In this document: positions 23,215-35,959 of the stretch, one piece after another
How the letters are laid out: every line of letters begins with the position of its first letter
Numbering within the stretch: position 1 is the stretch's first letter
Source: Fistularia commersonii
Taxonomy: Eukaryota; Chordata; Actinopteri; Syngnathiformes; Fistulariidae
Direction of reading: 5' to 3'
NCBI GenBank assembly: GCA_037954325.1
Contig: JBBMNZ010000003.1
Span: forward strand, 7,855,965 to 7,919,964
DNA length: 64,000 bases
The notes under the pieces: generated by a model
Told to the model about the DNA's origin: nothing
The model's input: the letters and a program-made list of their open reading frames with translations, nothing else
Databases searched by the model: none
Program-made: the position numbers and the translations under genes

Positions 23215-25766
23215 AAAACATGTGAACGACAAAAGCCGGATTCATCGCCTCCACCTGCTGGACAATCGAACACCTGGAAGTGAAGCCAGTGCTCAAAATT
23301 CTGTCCCTCCTTTCCCCTCGAGCAGATCATGAGAGAACCCCAGATCTAAAAATAACTGTCGAGGGCTGACAGCATAGCTTTAGCAGATTATTTTTCAAAT
23401 AAAAGGATGGGTACGTGTCTGTGAAGACTCCCAGGTATCCAGGTCATGGTCAATCACTGTCAAATCCTATCACAGAGAAATGGACTTAGTGTCTCTGAAG
23501 GGGAGAAACTAAGTCCAGATACCACGAAAAAAATTTGTACAGGCTGCCAAAAATTCTGAATTACATTCAGGGAAAGACCCATGACGGACTAAGCATTGCA
23601 AACATTAGATCACTCATGAGAAGAACAACAAAAAAACGCATTTCAACATTCATTGATCCTCAATCTTTGGAGCTGCATTTTGAATCCTTCAAGAAGAAGC
23701 GCTTCGTATTAGAGTCAGTGAAAACAAATTTGTAACAGCAAACGTTTAAATAGTCACAGCTTCAACAATCACTGTAGAATAACTCATTTCCAAGTAGCTC
23801 GGTATTTTTTATATGCTCATTTAACATTGACTGCAAATTGTAAAATGCATATTTGATAGTTCCTTTATTTCAAAATTGCAGTGAGAACAGTACCATTGGA
23901 AAAATATGTGCAAATAAATCTGACAACATATTTCTTATTTTATTAGCCACCAAAAATCTATCAAAACTGCAAGAAATATTTACCCAGTATGTTTAATTTA
24001 TTCATTCATTCATTTATTTACGGTACATCGATGTCGTCTGTGTGCCAGCTGTGCATCCCCCAGTGGGACTCCTGCATATCCATGCATATAAAAAACAATA
24101 AAATTAATTGACTAATTATTTTTCGAAAATTAAAGAGACATGCCAATCAAACACAAGAGATTCCCAGCACTGTTCATGTCGTCGCCGGAGTTAATCATCG
24201 TGAAAACGTTCTGCCTTGTGCCTCGGTAGTACACCCACTGTTTTCCAGTCATTAATTTCCCAAATTAGATGGTAGAGGGTTACCATGTAGCTTCTGCCTC
24301 AATCAAAACACACAACCTGTGGTCATGGAGGCTTAAATCTTTTTATTTACCTATCGTTATCGACATACAATGTGTAAGGACTGCTGCAAATGCTGCCGTT
24401 CTTGCCCTTCTTTTCATTCATTATCTATACCGGTCTTCAGTTGACCAACAGCATGTTTTTGGACTGCAGGAGGCCGAACTGGCTGCCTCGTTCGCTAATA
24501 TAAGCAAACGCAACAGACATCGTGGCCTCCAGAGAGCGCCACAAATCAGGAAAACCAAAAAAAAAAATAAAACACTTTCTATATAAGTATATTAAAACTT
24601 ATCAGTGCTATTTAGTATTAAAGCTAAAAAGCTGATTCAAATGCAAAGCAATTCCCAATTAATTTCAATGCAAATGATAGGACCAAATAAGTCTCCCCAA
24701 GCCCGCTCCTCTTCCTCTGGCTGGTTTACGCCTACAACAACAAGTATTATTATTTATTCCCTGATTTAAAGGACTTAAATTTTTTCGCAAGGGTATTTGT
24801 ATTGCATTAGAGATTTTTTGGCTTTTGTTAAGCATGTAAATTAGGACAAAAGGTATGAAAGACAATGGCAAAAACAATGCTGTTCAATTTCTTTTATAAA
24901 AATATGTAAAAAAAAAAATGATGGATGGGAGCACCTTACAAAATCTCGCCCAGGGCACCACATTGGGCGGGGCTGGAGAACCAGCGGATATCGAACCAGT
25001 CGAAATCAAATAGAACCTTGTCGCTGGGAGGCCAAACTGCCAACGTACCACGCTGTACCGTTTCCTCACTTCTATAAATACATAATGTTTAAAAAAAATG
25101 GTATTTTCCAAAGTCCAAGCAGTCTTATTAGCAGCCGCTTGACAATCGCGGAAGCACTTGGAGCATTGGGTTAGATTTCCCGTTAATCAGATCGGGCCGG
25201 TTCACAAAGCCATTATGACACGCCCTTTCTATTTCCTGTTACCTTCCCTTAAGTGTCAATCCAAGAAGAAGAACACAAAAGGACAACGCGGGCCTGGGTG
25301 AGCAATCACTCGACATTGCAAATAATGTGCTTAAACTGGCATTGAGAAATATCATATGGGGTCACTGATGCTTCTGAGAGAACGACAGCAATGAATCACG
25401 GGTGATGCCAATCCCGTTATTAAAGATGTGAAGACATCACAAACGACGTGCCTAAAAAGCCGAGAGCTGAAAACGGCGGAGCTCTACTCCTCGGGTGTCA
25501 ACGAAAGCTTATTTCTAGTTTCACCACCCTCCTTCCCCGCCGTGTCAAAATCCTCTTCCGACAAAGAGACGAGACGTTCGTGTTTTGCATATTTCAATTG
25601 TCAAGAGTTTCCCCAATTCACGCAGGCTGAATTCCCTGATCACCGGAAGATGTCAGACCCACTGAAGCAAAACTTTACAGCAAATTATCTGTTTAAGGCT
25701 GCAGATGGGGGAGAGCATGATGAGGACTTCTTTTCTGTTTTTCAGAAAGCGAATGTGAATACAAGT

Positions 25767-25808
<42 letters not shown>

Positions 25809-26440
25809 GGAAGAATGAAAACATGGCAGAAAATAGCCTCATTATAGATTGTGACAGAAAAAAGGAAAAAAAAAAATGCAATGAGACCATTGTTTGCCTC
25901 GTGGCAAAGAATTCCATATTGTGTTTCCAATAAAATGTCACACAGCAACATCCCATTCTTTTTTAGATAACGAGACTGCAAGAGGTGTCAGATGACAGCA
26001 AGGAAAAAAAAAAAAAGTTTTCCAAGACGGCTGTTGAAGCGTAGCGGACGTCATCTAGCGATCGCTTTTTGAAATTGTCAGGTGCGAAAGTAGGAGGATT
26101 CAGAAAGTCCGCAGATGGAGAAGATGTGGAGTCCGAGCCGATAGGCGAAGTCAGCGCCAAGTGAAGGCCTCCGTTCACACAAATTGAACGTGACATTTGA
26201 TTTACGGAGCGACGGACCCAAAGCGGTGAGGGAGGTTGTCTCACAACAAATGAGAGTTTAAATTTTCATTTTTGACACAATTTCATTCATAGTCAGGTTA
26301 ACATTCAGCAAACCGATGTCCTTGCAAGCACAACCCCTCTGAAAAAAAAAAACCTACTGTATCATAATCAACTCAGCTCTTCACAAAACTCGAATGTATT
26401 CCTTTGACACTGAATTTAATCCAAATTAAAATATAAAGTA
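23215..26440. other. Unassigned intronic DNA
   Basis: The 139-codon frame at 25428-25847 depends on the 39-base poly-A for its C-terminal Lys run and has no recognisable domain. The rest is unique or AT-rich. Confidence 0.3.
25768..25806 (+). repeat. 39-base poly-A, longest homopolymer in the window
   Basis: Other A runs of 20 or more on the plus strand start at 2971, 7055, 11463, 18457, 18870, 19437, 21093, 32554, 35050, 42843, 45496, 46307, 49230 and 50637; T runs of that length only at 3996, 37346 and 49806. Confidence 0.95.
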
Positions 26441-26447
26441 AAACTTA

Positions 26448-27220
26448 CAGTAGTGCCTTGACTTACGTGATAAATGGTTTTGTTTCCGGGATCGCATATC
26501 AAATTGAACTTCCCCACTACAATGAATTAAAATGAAAAATCATAATACTTAATTAAATGAAAAGCAAAGTAATAGACTTGTGTGTATCTACCTTGATGAT
26601 TGGAGGAGGTTTGGGGAGATTTTTATTCAGTGCTCTATTGCTTAAGTTAACTTACTCACTAAACACTTGATTCTAGAATGTATTGCTTAATTTAACTAGC
26701 ACGCTTTGTTACACTTAATTTAGCAACATAGTAAACGGTGGTGCTCTTTATAAAAATGATCAAACCATTCCAAACGGGCTTTGAATGACTCTGCTGCACC
26801 AAACCTCCGTAAATGTTTGCTTCCTCCTCACAGATGACGCACTGTATTTCACCAACAACAACTTCTGTGTCTCTTCATAGACAAGTCAACAACACACACA
26901 TCTAACTCATGTTTATCCATGATAGTTGCTCAGCTATGTAGTGGCAGGCGGCATGTCCAATTTTTATTTTTTACTTTTTAACTGCATGAAAAGCAGGAGC
27001 CATGTCAATGTCAAACATGCGTCCAACTCCCTCACAACTTGGATCTCGGCCTGTATTACAATGAATAAAAATGTTTTTTTAAAAAATGAAAATAAAAATC
27101 AATATATAAATAAATAAAAATGCATTTAAAAAAATATAATAAAAAAAAAATTGATATGAGCGACGGCCCATATCTCGAAAAACTTGCAAGTTGGTGCACT
27201 CGTAAGTCGAGGCTCCACTG
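26448..27220. mobile_element. 773-base MITE with Tigger-like terminal repeats
   Basis: Terminal inverted repeats CAGTAGTGCCTTGACTTACG and (complement of the end) CAGTGGAGCCTCGACTTACG; left flank TA. The CAGTxGxxCCTCG start is typical of pogo/Tigger elements. Interior has no transposase frame and includes AT-rich stretches. Confidence 0.7.
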
Positions 27221-27369
27221 TTTGGTAAAATGATATTTATCAGCTGAACCTATAGCGTTGGACATTGTCAGTTGAATGTCACTTAAAAAAAAAAAAAAGA
27301 AAACAAGACAAAGAAAGGACATGAGTTGATTAACTTATGCTGCATAAAAAGTAAAAGTATCAACTGGAA

Positions 27370-27595
27370 TAAAAGACGGCTTGAGAGACAGGAAGCCTTG
27401 CTAGGGGTTGCAGAGATGAAGATGATGAGGTTCTCAATGGGATGGGGGTCAGGTATGAGTCTATCAGGAGGAACGCGCATTTTAGATGTTCTGGAGATGA
27501 AGTCTGTGATGGTTTGGAAATGAACACAGGAGAGAGAGTGAAGATCTGGGTAGAAGAATGCTGACTTGGACAGAAAACCTCTAGAAGAAGGAGGA
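27370..27595 (+). mobile_element. LINE ORF2 C-terminal fragment, first of two in tandem
   Basis: Plus-strand fragment of the same LINE family: starts at the AEMKMMRFSMGWG-like segment and continues through the histidine/glycine-region equivalent before ending in a degenerate GRRNLDRQKMEAEME-like stretch. Frame-broken. Confidence 0.5.
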
Positions 27596-27955
27596 ATTTA
27601 GACCGGCAAAAGATGGAGGCAGAAATGGAGAAGCAGAGGTGAAGACGTTGATGCTTTCTTTGCGAGCCAGGAGGACGGAGGGAAAGAGCAATGACTCTAC
27701 TAGAAGGACAGGACTTGTTAGATGTTCTGGAGATAAAGTAAGGCTGTGAAGGCTTGGAAATGGACAGACGAGGGATGGTCGGTAGAAGGATGCTTAGGTT
27801 GGAACTCTCGTGCAGGAGGACTCGAGAAGACCGGAGACGAGATGAAGTATGTTGGCGTGAGAGAAGAGGATGCAGAGGAGAGGGTTAGTCGGAGGCAGGA
27901 GATTGGCTCTGCAGACCAAAGGAAACCAAGATGAAGTCAATTAGCCTCTTAAAAA
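27596..27955 (+). mobile_element. LINE ORF2 C-terminal fragment, second of two in tandem
   Basis: Restarts at the equivalent AEMEKQR-KTLMLSL region already present about 230 bases earlier, then runs on to MKYVGVREEDAEERVSR and the element's 3' end (27,934 region). The partial repetition shows either a local tandem duplication or two insertions in the same orientation. Confidence 0.5.
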
Positions 27956-27959
27956 AACC

Positions 27960-30900
27960 AAAGCTGGGATTTAACCCAAGAGATACTTGGCAACCCTTTC
28001 CAATAAACTAACACCCGGCCCAGTTCCCTCGTCTCAGCTGGACAGAGTGAAAGGGCAGGAGCTCATTAGAACCCCTCAAACAGAACACCCTGCATGTCGA
28101 CGTATGGACATCCTTGAAAATTCTATATTCTAAGATTCAAAGAGGACTGCGTGTCAGCTTCCAACATCCCGCATACGTTTCAAACTGATTCGATGTGATG
28201 TGATTTTTAGAGGGTTGAGATGATCCCTTTTCTTGCACTACGAGGATCTAAGCCCGATCACACTCGACCTTTAAACCAACTGCCGATGCCTCGTGCATCA
28301 ACTCTGGCCGAGCCGCGACATTTTAATAATGCATCTCCTGAAAACGGCCTTTCAGACCAAATTAAGAAAAGTTTGGACCGTCTTGATATTTTTAGATGTT
28401 TTCAAACAAGAAGCCCGGCTGAAAAAACGTGAAATCCCGGGCTTTTTAGGAACATGCTGTTGAGAAAAGATAAGGTATTCACTCATTAGTCCTGTGGGGG
28501 GGGTTGGAGGATGCTGCAGATGGAACTTGTTTCTCCAGCTGCTGCAGCAGCTGGAACTCTAAGGAAGACGAAAGAGAGAGACAAGAAAAGAAGAAGAGGG
28601 TGCTGAAGCGGACGGGGAACTCAGTAGCAAATATGAAGCTTTCTCTTCAAAGATACCAGCGAAAGAAAAACCTAGAAGAGAGACTCTTAACATCACGGGG
28701 TCTTACAGCATTAGCCGTCTTCAAGTACACCCATTTGCAAAAACGTCGAAATCAAGCATCCGCATTTTTCGAGATCAGTGCAAGGAGGCAGGGACGGTAA
28801 CAATATCATCATTTATCATCGGAAATGTAAAATTATTTCTGTGATGACTTGCTGGAAAATTACCAAAAATTAACTCGCCCCAGTGCAAAAATTATACCGG
28901 TCATTTAAACTGACCTGGTAGGACGCCAAAGAAACAGAACCCCACATTCAACCTATACAGAAATGTATGACACACACACACACATACTTTTAATACACTT
29001 TTAGCCACATCTGCATCATGACTAATGGAAAATTCTTGGAAGAGGCCGCCACTCAGTTTAGTGTTGAGCAGCTGAAAATACACTGCACTTTCACAAAAAA
29101 AAAAAGAATATGTAAAATTATGGATAGACTGAAAGGCAGCTTTATCCTTAGTATAAACAACATTCTACGGTCGCAGATCCTTTCGGTGAAAGCACACACA
29201 CACACACACAAACACACATAACCACACACACAAACACACACACAGCAGGTGTGTTTGCTGCTGTAACAGAGGGCCTTGGGTCGTAATCCACAGGAACAAA
29301 CGCCTGGATTTTTCTTTCCATACATATAAAAATATAGAAATTGGTGTGAACAAGCGCCGCGGTATCAGAATATATGTGCAGCCGTAATGCAATATACGGA
29401 TCAATCGACTGGAAACTGTGTACCCAAGATCCTGTCGCATGCGTGCAAGTGCAGAGGCTGCTGGTGTTTGTGACAAACTCGGGCCGTAAACCGCAAGACA
29501 GCTTTATCTTCAATGTCTCTTTTGGACAAAGTCATCCGCCAAGAAAGATGCGAAATGTAGTGCAGGTCAGCAAACGTACCTGGACGGCTGTTAAACAGAC
29601 AAAGCCAAAGCTAAGCCTGAATTCAAGCCAATTCAAAATAGAGCTACTGGGAGGAGATGGTGGCTGATTAATTTTCTTTGTTCCTTTTTTTTTTTTTTTT
29701 TTCACAAATTAAGTAGCATGGAAGAAAAAATAAAAATTTAAAAAAATGAAAAAAAAAATTCTAATCATGGGATATATGAATAATACACTCGACTGCATCG
29801 CACAACGTCAGTTAAATGATCGCAAGTTAATCTTGGTTTTGTGGAAAAATTGTCGTCGTGCCTTTCACACATTTTTGTTTGATTACCAAAAACAAAGACG
29901 GAGGGCAGAGAAGAAGCTGAGGCCTCCGCTCAGCTTTTGTAACACCGTGAGTGCCTGCCTTCCACCAGCTGCTCTGCTTCCATCAATAGAGCGTGGGGTG
30001 AGGACCTGCACTCCGCAGACGGTGTGGACATTCACACCCCTGCTGTGTGTGTCTGTGTATGTGTGTGTGTGTGTGTGTGTGTGTTTGTGTTGTTAAACAA
30101 AGGGTATGTGTAGTAGAATACGCACTTAGAATTCTGGATGGAAAACGAAGACGGCTTCATTTCTCTACATTGGAATTGACATGAATTCAGCAAAGAAATA
30201 TAAATTCACGATCCTTGGATTTTTCATCACACGCTAATTTTTACCGAAGTTTCACCGTTACGATAGGACTCATTGGGGACAATACCGGAGGAGAGAAATG
30301 ACGATCAACTCCGTCTCGTGCTCATTGTTGTCACTTCGATGGGGGTCAGCGTTTCGTATTGAGCCGAAGTCTGAGCGTGTGAGACTGCCGCCACTGTTAT
30401 TCTGTTTGTCACACACGATGTAGAATAAATAGAAATGGGGAGAGAAATGTCATCAAATCAAAAGAGCATAAAATCTGTGGTGAAGGAGAGTGAGACAATA
30501 AGAATGGGAGCGAAGAAGTGTTAAGCGGAGGGAAACGGCGAGAAAGAAGGTGTGGGAGTTTTATTTTTCAAAATAATGAGAGCAAAGTTAGTAGAGGGAT
30601 AAAGAGAAAACCCGCTGAAAAGAATTTTGCGTGAGAGCGGCAATGAGAATCTCAACCATAGAGCTTATTGTTAAACTGTTTTGTTCGGAGCCTCCAGAGG
30701 AGATCAGTCCGTGTCCAATAGTAAAATAAAGAAATAGGAAAAGAAAAAAAAAAAAAAACACTGACGGCATTTTTTTTTGTTTTTTTTTTCATCAGTTGGT
30801 AACTACGAAGCGATGTTTTTCTCCGTATCAAACACTCAGCCAAACTCTATCTTGAGTTCTATTGTTATCGCAACCAAAGTAATGTTGGCAGCAACTTTCC

Positions 30901-32280
30901 TGCTTTATCATCTCAACCGAATCAAAATGCCTTAAAACCGTGATCAAAATGCATGAGGCTGTAACCAGTCCAGCCACCATCTGTAGCATTTTCAAATCAA
31001 TGAAATAAAAATGTATTGAAATTAGAAAAAAATATGAATTCACTTTAATGAAATTGAATATGGTAATCTCATAAAGCAAGAAATAAAACCCCTAAAAAAT
31101 GCAAATGAGAAATTCCAGACAGGTGTATGTTTGGGTTTGGGGGGTCCAAAATATAATCCATAAAAAATATACTCTTAATGATGATATAATGATGCGTTTA
31201 TTTCTTATTTATCCATCAAAAGTGTATTCCAAACCTTAAGAAATAATAGCAAGTTTTGAATATATTTTATTATATTGTTATAATAATGCATTCTGCACAA
31301 TGCATATTGCCCATCCCACCAAACCTGGAGTAAAAAAAGGGACAAAGTGTCAGCAAATCAAGTTAGAAATTGACACCGAACAAAACAAAACAAAAAAAAA
31401 AATCAATGACAACTTGTTGATTATGTAAGAGAGGCATTACATATTGAAGAGACATGGAAAAGTCTCCCCGGAGGACCGATTTTCTGGCCACGTTTATTTG
31501 TAAAGTACACGTTTTGAAGCAGAGTAAATGTCGGGAAGAGACAGTGTGATGCACCGTATACCATGTGGTCTATTTGCCAACGACCTGGTAGAAATGATAA
31601 GGTTGGGATGGAGACTAACTGGCGCGCACAGCAGTTCAAAACCGCAAACCGTCGTCAATGGATGCGGGAGATATACTAGCTGTCTGTTGTGTTCACAGTG
31701 TACTCCATATGGCATGGCAGGGAACCAAGAATAAATCCCAGATGCACATAAAACTGCTGAAACATAAAAACCTGGAACTAAATTCTTCGAGAAAATGTCC
31801 CACAAGGACGTAAATCCGCGATAAAACCCACACTCGAGTTCAGCGACTGAACACGTCGTATGTTCTGATCAGGCAAAACTGTCAATACAGGAAGAGAGTT
31901 TGAAAATGTTCAAGTACTTTTATGACTTCTAGAAGAACAAACTTATTTCACTGGAAGTAAGGAATTGAATTATTTAATATAAGGAGAAATTCATAAAATT
32001 AGGTGTCAATGTCTAATAATTGGTGATATCAATAATGTAAGAACTAAGGTACTGTTCTTAATGTCTTTTTTTTTTTTTTAACCAATATCTATTATTAATG
32101 ATATTACATTATCAGATATAACATCACCACATTTACAACTTTTTATTTATTTATTTATATATTTCTATATATAATATTTTAACCCATTATGTTATCGGTG
32201 CTTTATTTGATATCACGTTAAACAACATGAAAATCATGAATTAAAATTAAAAATTAAATTAAAAAAGGTGTCCTTGTGTT
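27960..32280. other. Unassigned intronic DNA
   Basis: CA arrays at 29190 and 30050 (TG); otherwise mostly unique sequence. No splice-framed coding exon recognised on either strand. Confidence 0.3.
29190..29247. repeat. (CA)n microsatellite, interrupted
   Basis: CA runs broken by AA and TA. Similar CA/TG arrays lie at about 13229-13258, 13622-13648, 14764-14790, 17950-17985, 20424-20448, 30050-30085, 42978-42993, 43108-43132 and 43250-43318. Confidence 0.9.
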
Positions 32281-32282
32281 TT

Positions 32283-32475
32283 CAAAGCCTCTTTACACTA
32301 GATTGCAGTCGCCCATCACACACCGATGGCGGCAGAGCTGCCACGCAAGGCGCTAAATGAGCCATCGGCAACAACCTTGGGTTCCATGCTTTCGCCCAAG
32401 GACAAGCCGGGGATCTATCCGGCAACCCCCCGATTGGAGAGGTGCCCGCTCACCCAACTGAGTCACAGTCATTCA
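32283..32475 (-). repeat. Second tRNA-like SINE family, minus strand
   Basis: Complement of 'gtgactcagttgggtgagcg' near 32470 and of 'gggggttgccggatagatcc' form A/B-box-like head segments; the left part includes 'ggcggcagagctgccacgca' and 'ccatgctttcgcccaagga'. Too altered to be a tRNA gene. Confidence 0.5.
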
Positions 32476-33469
32476 GGCAAAAATGCGAGTTGCCAGCCAC
32501 CAAACAGCTTTTGCATTCATGACCTTCAGAGCGCCGGTTCCTCGTACAAAGACAAAAAAAAAAAAAAAAAAAAAGAAATACGCACATCTCAACAACAACA
32601 TTAAAATGCCCCAGTTTTGAAAACAAAAGGAAAACAAGAGTTGGTGGTAAAAGTCGCTGTCAAGACACAACATCCACACAGAGATCAAGTAAACAGATAT
32701 ACTTGATACACCTGAAAAACTATCAGACGGTGTCAGCCAATGTTAATTAAGAAATTATTTACCTCGGCACAGACAGCTGGAATGACTCAGTGACGAAGAC
32801 GGTGAGCGATATTGGCGATGTTTCAATATGAAAACTAAATTGCGCAATGATGGCATTTGATGGCATTCAGAGCTACAATTCATCTTAGCGGAGATGGATA
32901 CGGACACATCCGAGAGGCAGAGCTCTAACTTACATCTGTATTATGAATTGTCTGAGAGGCGCCGAAGGTTAAACCCTTAATTTTACCCCGCTGACCCCGA
33001 TCCCTTCCCCCCTCCCTCCTCAACCCGCGGCCGGGTATCGATTCCGGACACCTCGTCTGCTTTCTGTGGCTGCAAACAGAAGATGCCTCTCTTCCTCTCC
33101 CCGTTAATGCCATCACCGTCCTATATATGACCACGCCGCCTGGTTCCTCCTAAGACTGCAGTGATTTCTATTTTATCCTCCCGTCTTTTACATGTCGCAC
33201 ATACACGTTGTAAAGAACGAGGGAATCCTCGGCTTTGCGAAGCATGCTGTCATTCCAGGGCGAGGGTGAACCCATCGTCACTGGATCGGCGTCCCCTGAG
33301 ATCCGCACTCTATGCCGGTCGTGCCACGCACGCTTAATCACCCGAAGTGCACGGGCAGACAAAGCCAGACGTTCTCTCATAGGATTCGACTCAACGTCCC
33401 TTTCGGCTTCATGTTTTGAGATCATTTTAAGACCCTTTCACACTGTAGAAACTTTTCGCAACCTTTTCA

Positions 33470-33860
33470 AGAACTAGGCCATTTTTTTTCATGCTTTCGG
33501 GAAGGGAAACTGGAAACATGCAAGGGAACTGGAACCTCCAGTTTCTATAGCCATTGTAGCTCCTACTTCAAGGCTGAGTTTCCAGTTTCTACAGTTCCAA
33601 AGGAGAATAGGTGCTTGATGGAACCCCAAACCAATGCCCATCACTAGATACTTCCTGCGCACTGCGGAGTGCCATTTTTTATAAACTACTGCGGTCACTG
33701 GTCAGCGGTTTTCTTGCTACAAAATGCATAGCACCAACGAGAAATGGGCCGACGAAGAGGCCCGAGCCCTTCCGTCCGGCTACATCACAGAGCGATCTCC
33801 AAGGCTCCCAGTGGAACAGAAACATATTTGTGAAAATAAGAACAGAGATAGGGAACAGCA
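33470..33860 (-). repeat. Unclassified repeat family D, copy 2 (inverted)
   Basis: Its reverse complement aligns with 35330-35600: 'tgggagcc-tggag', 'cctctt-(a/g)ttgg-ccatttct', 'gcaagaaaaccgc', 'cgca(g/a)gaagtatct', 'atgggcat'. Orientation opposite to copy 3, 1.5 kb away. Confidence 0.5.
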
Positions 33861-35289
33861 AGTTTCCTCACACAAAAAAAGCACAGCAAGGAGGAAATAA
33901 AATCACTTTAACCACTCCAACAGTCCAGGGTTACTATTCCCGCCATGCAGAACATGAACGCTGCTGCACGATCCCTCTGCATGCTTTACTTGTCGTCTTC
34001 ATGTTTTGGTTCGTGGTAGTTTGTTTTTGAGCGTGGCGCTCTCGGTGCAGATGGTGGCTAACTTCCATATGTGTTCCCTTACTGCCTGCACCAATGCCAA
34101 ACTAAAAATGCTACCTTGGAGGAGGAGTTCTTAGAGCGAAATTCGAGGTGGAAGGTCTTCAAAGTTTTTGTCTGAAAGCGGCCATTGTTCAACTCTAGCT
34201 AGGATGGTCTGAAAACATTCCCATAAAACCATTTAATATCCTAGATGATGTTATGCTCGGGCCTGGTGTTGATTTCATTTATTCCAAACCTGACTGACAG
34301 GAGTGCTAAAGCCATCTTTATAGAGTGGCGTTTGGCAGTCACTCCAAATAAGGCTTGTCTTTTGAATGTTTTCCCTTAAAATCTGTCAGTAAACAATTGG
34401 AGTTTCTGGCTTTCAACTCGGGAAACTGTAACGGACGTGATGTAAAGTAGTGCAATAGGTGGTACAGTCTGAGGCGGCGACTGCTGGTGTGCCTCCTGCT
34501 CAGTCGTAGTTCTTATGAAAGCTGCCAAACACCAATAGACAGGTGGCATTAAGCCGGATTCGCCAAAGCCTATTTCTGTCAGTTTTAGAAGATCTCTATA
34601 GCTCAACTTAATCTTTCTCCAAATTAGCATGTCCCCCTCACCAACCAAAACTCCCAAAAACCAGATCAATCATCTCCAAATTAACCCTTTTAGCTAACGG
34701 TCCCAACAAGTATGAAAGGTTGTTCAGAATATAATCCCTGCAATGAGTAACGTCAAAATCTCTAAACTCCAGATTCTTTCGTCAGATTTAACCTGATTGA
34801 CTGCATTCACACAGTCACTTATAAGTGACCTACTGGCGATGTAGTGGCCATTTAGAGACTTTTTTTTAATAACTTGTATTGGTAGATTTTGAATTGAAAT
34901 ATGAGCGATGCTTGATTTCGGCTACCCTGCATCGTGAAAGAACACCACTTTTGGCGCAGGATCGGAATACTTAAGCCGATCAAACCTTTTCATTTAGCTA
35001 CGCCACCATTTAACTTTTAACAAAATTCTGCAGAGCTCTCAGCACAAATAAAAAAAAAAAAAAAAAAAAAAAAAAAACGCCTGCATTCATCGATCAAAGA
35101 AAAATCTGCTCTGCTGACATTTTTCAAAGAGCACTTCACTGCCTGGTTCGATGTTGGGATATGTTTCCAACATCAAAAAAACCTGCTCTCCTCCAAAATA
35201 GCAACAGGTTATTTGTTTGTTGTTATCATTTTCTGTGGTTTGCCCTCTAGTTTTGTCCTCCTCTTCTGTTAAGAACAGCCCATGATTCC

Positions 35290-35810
35290 CCTTCATAGAA
35301 TAAATGAAGATGGAGAAGTTGTCATTACACCAATGGGAGCCCTGGAAGTCCCCTTGTGGCATCGCAGGCCAGTTTGGACCTCTTCATTGGTCCATTTCTT
35401 GCTGGCTCTATCCTTTTTTTTTCGCAAGAAAACCGCCAATCAGTGACCACAATGGTTTTGTTTTGCATTTTATTCATTTATTTATGTAAATGGTGGCCCA
35501 CCGTGCGCAAGAAGTATCTGGAAATGGGCATGGCGACTGACCTCTACCAATCACCAACTACCTACGTGACATAGCTCCTATGGAACCGTAAAAAGACCCT
35601 GCCTTGATGTTGGCGTTCAGAACACGGACGCCCAGTTCCTATGCGGTCCATGTGCAAGAAGACATAAACCACTTCCTGAAAGCATTCTACAAACTGCAAA
35701 AAGTTGCGACAGTGCGAAATTGGGTTTACATGTCTGTAGAGCTCTTGGTGGAAGCTGCTGTTCTTTTCACACTGAAAGCAGATCAAAAAAAAAAAAAAAA
35801 CCCTGACTGT
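35290..35810 (+). repeat. Unclassified repeat family D, copy 3
   Basis: Plus-strand copy of the same family as 8.1 and 33.5 kb, the longest of the three. With copy 2 it forms an inverted pair about 1.5 kb apart that could fold in the long intronic transcript. Confidence 0.5.
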
Positions 35811-35959
35811 CGCAACCCTGCTCTTGCAGGGTTCCAACAGCGTTCGGATACTGTATCTCCGTATTCTCAAGCCATGGAACAGGGAAAGACACGGACCGAA
35901 TATCACCTGATTTGTCTTTTCAAAGGTTCCTCCAGCTGTAAGAGTATCTGAACATTTGT

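Noticed and set aside
25428..25847. 139-codon plus-strand frame
   Set aside because: C-terminal poly-Lys is a 39-base poly-A; no domain or splice context.
29190..29247. Short regular repeats that could suggest a CRISPR array
   Set aside because: Dinucleotide CA microsatellite in a eukaryotic genome; no repeat-spacer structure.
33611..34030. 139-codon plus-strand frame
   Set aside because: Runs through repeat family D copy 2 and into unrelated sequence.
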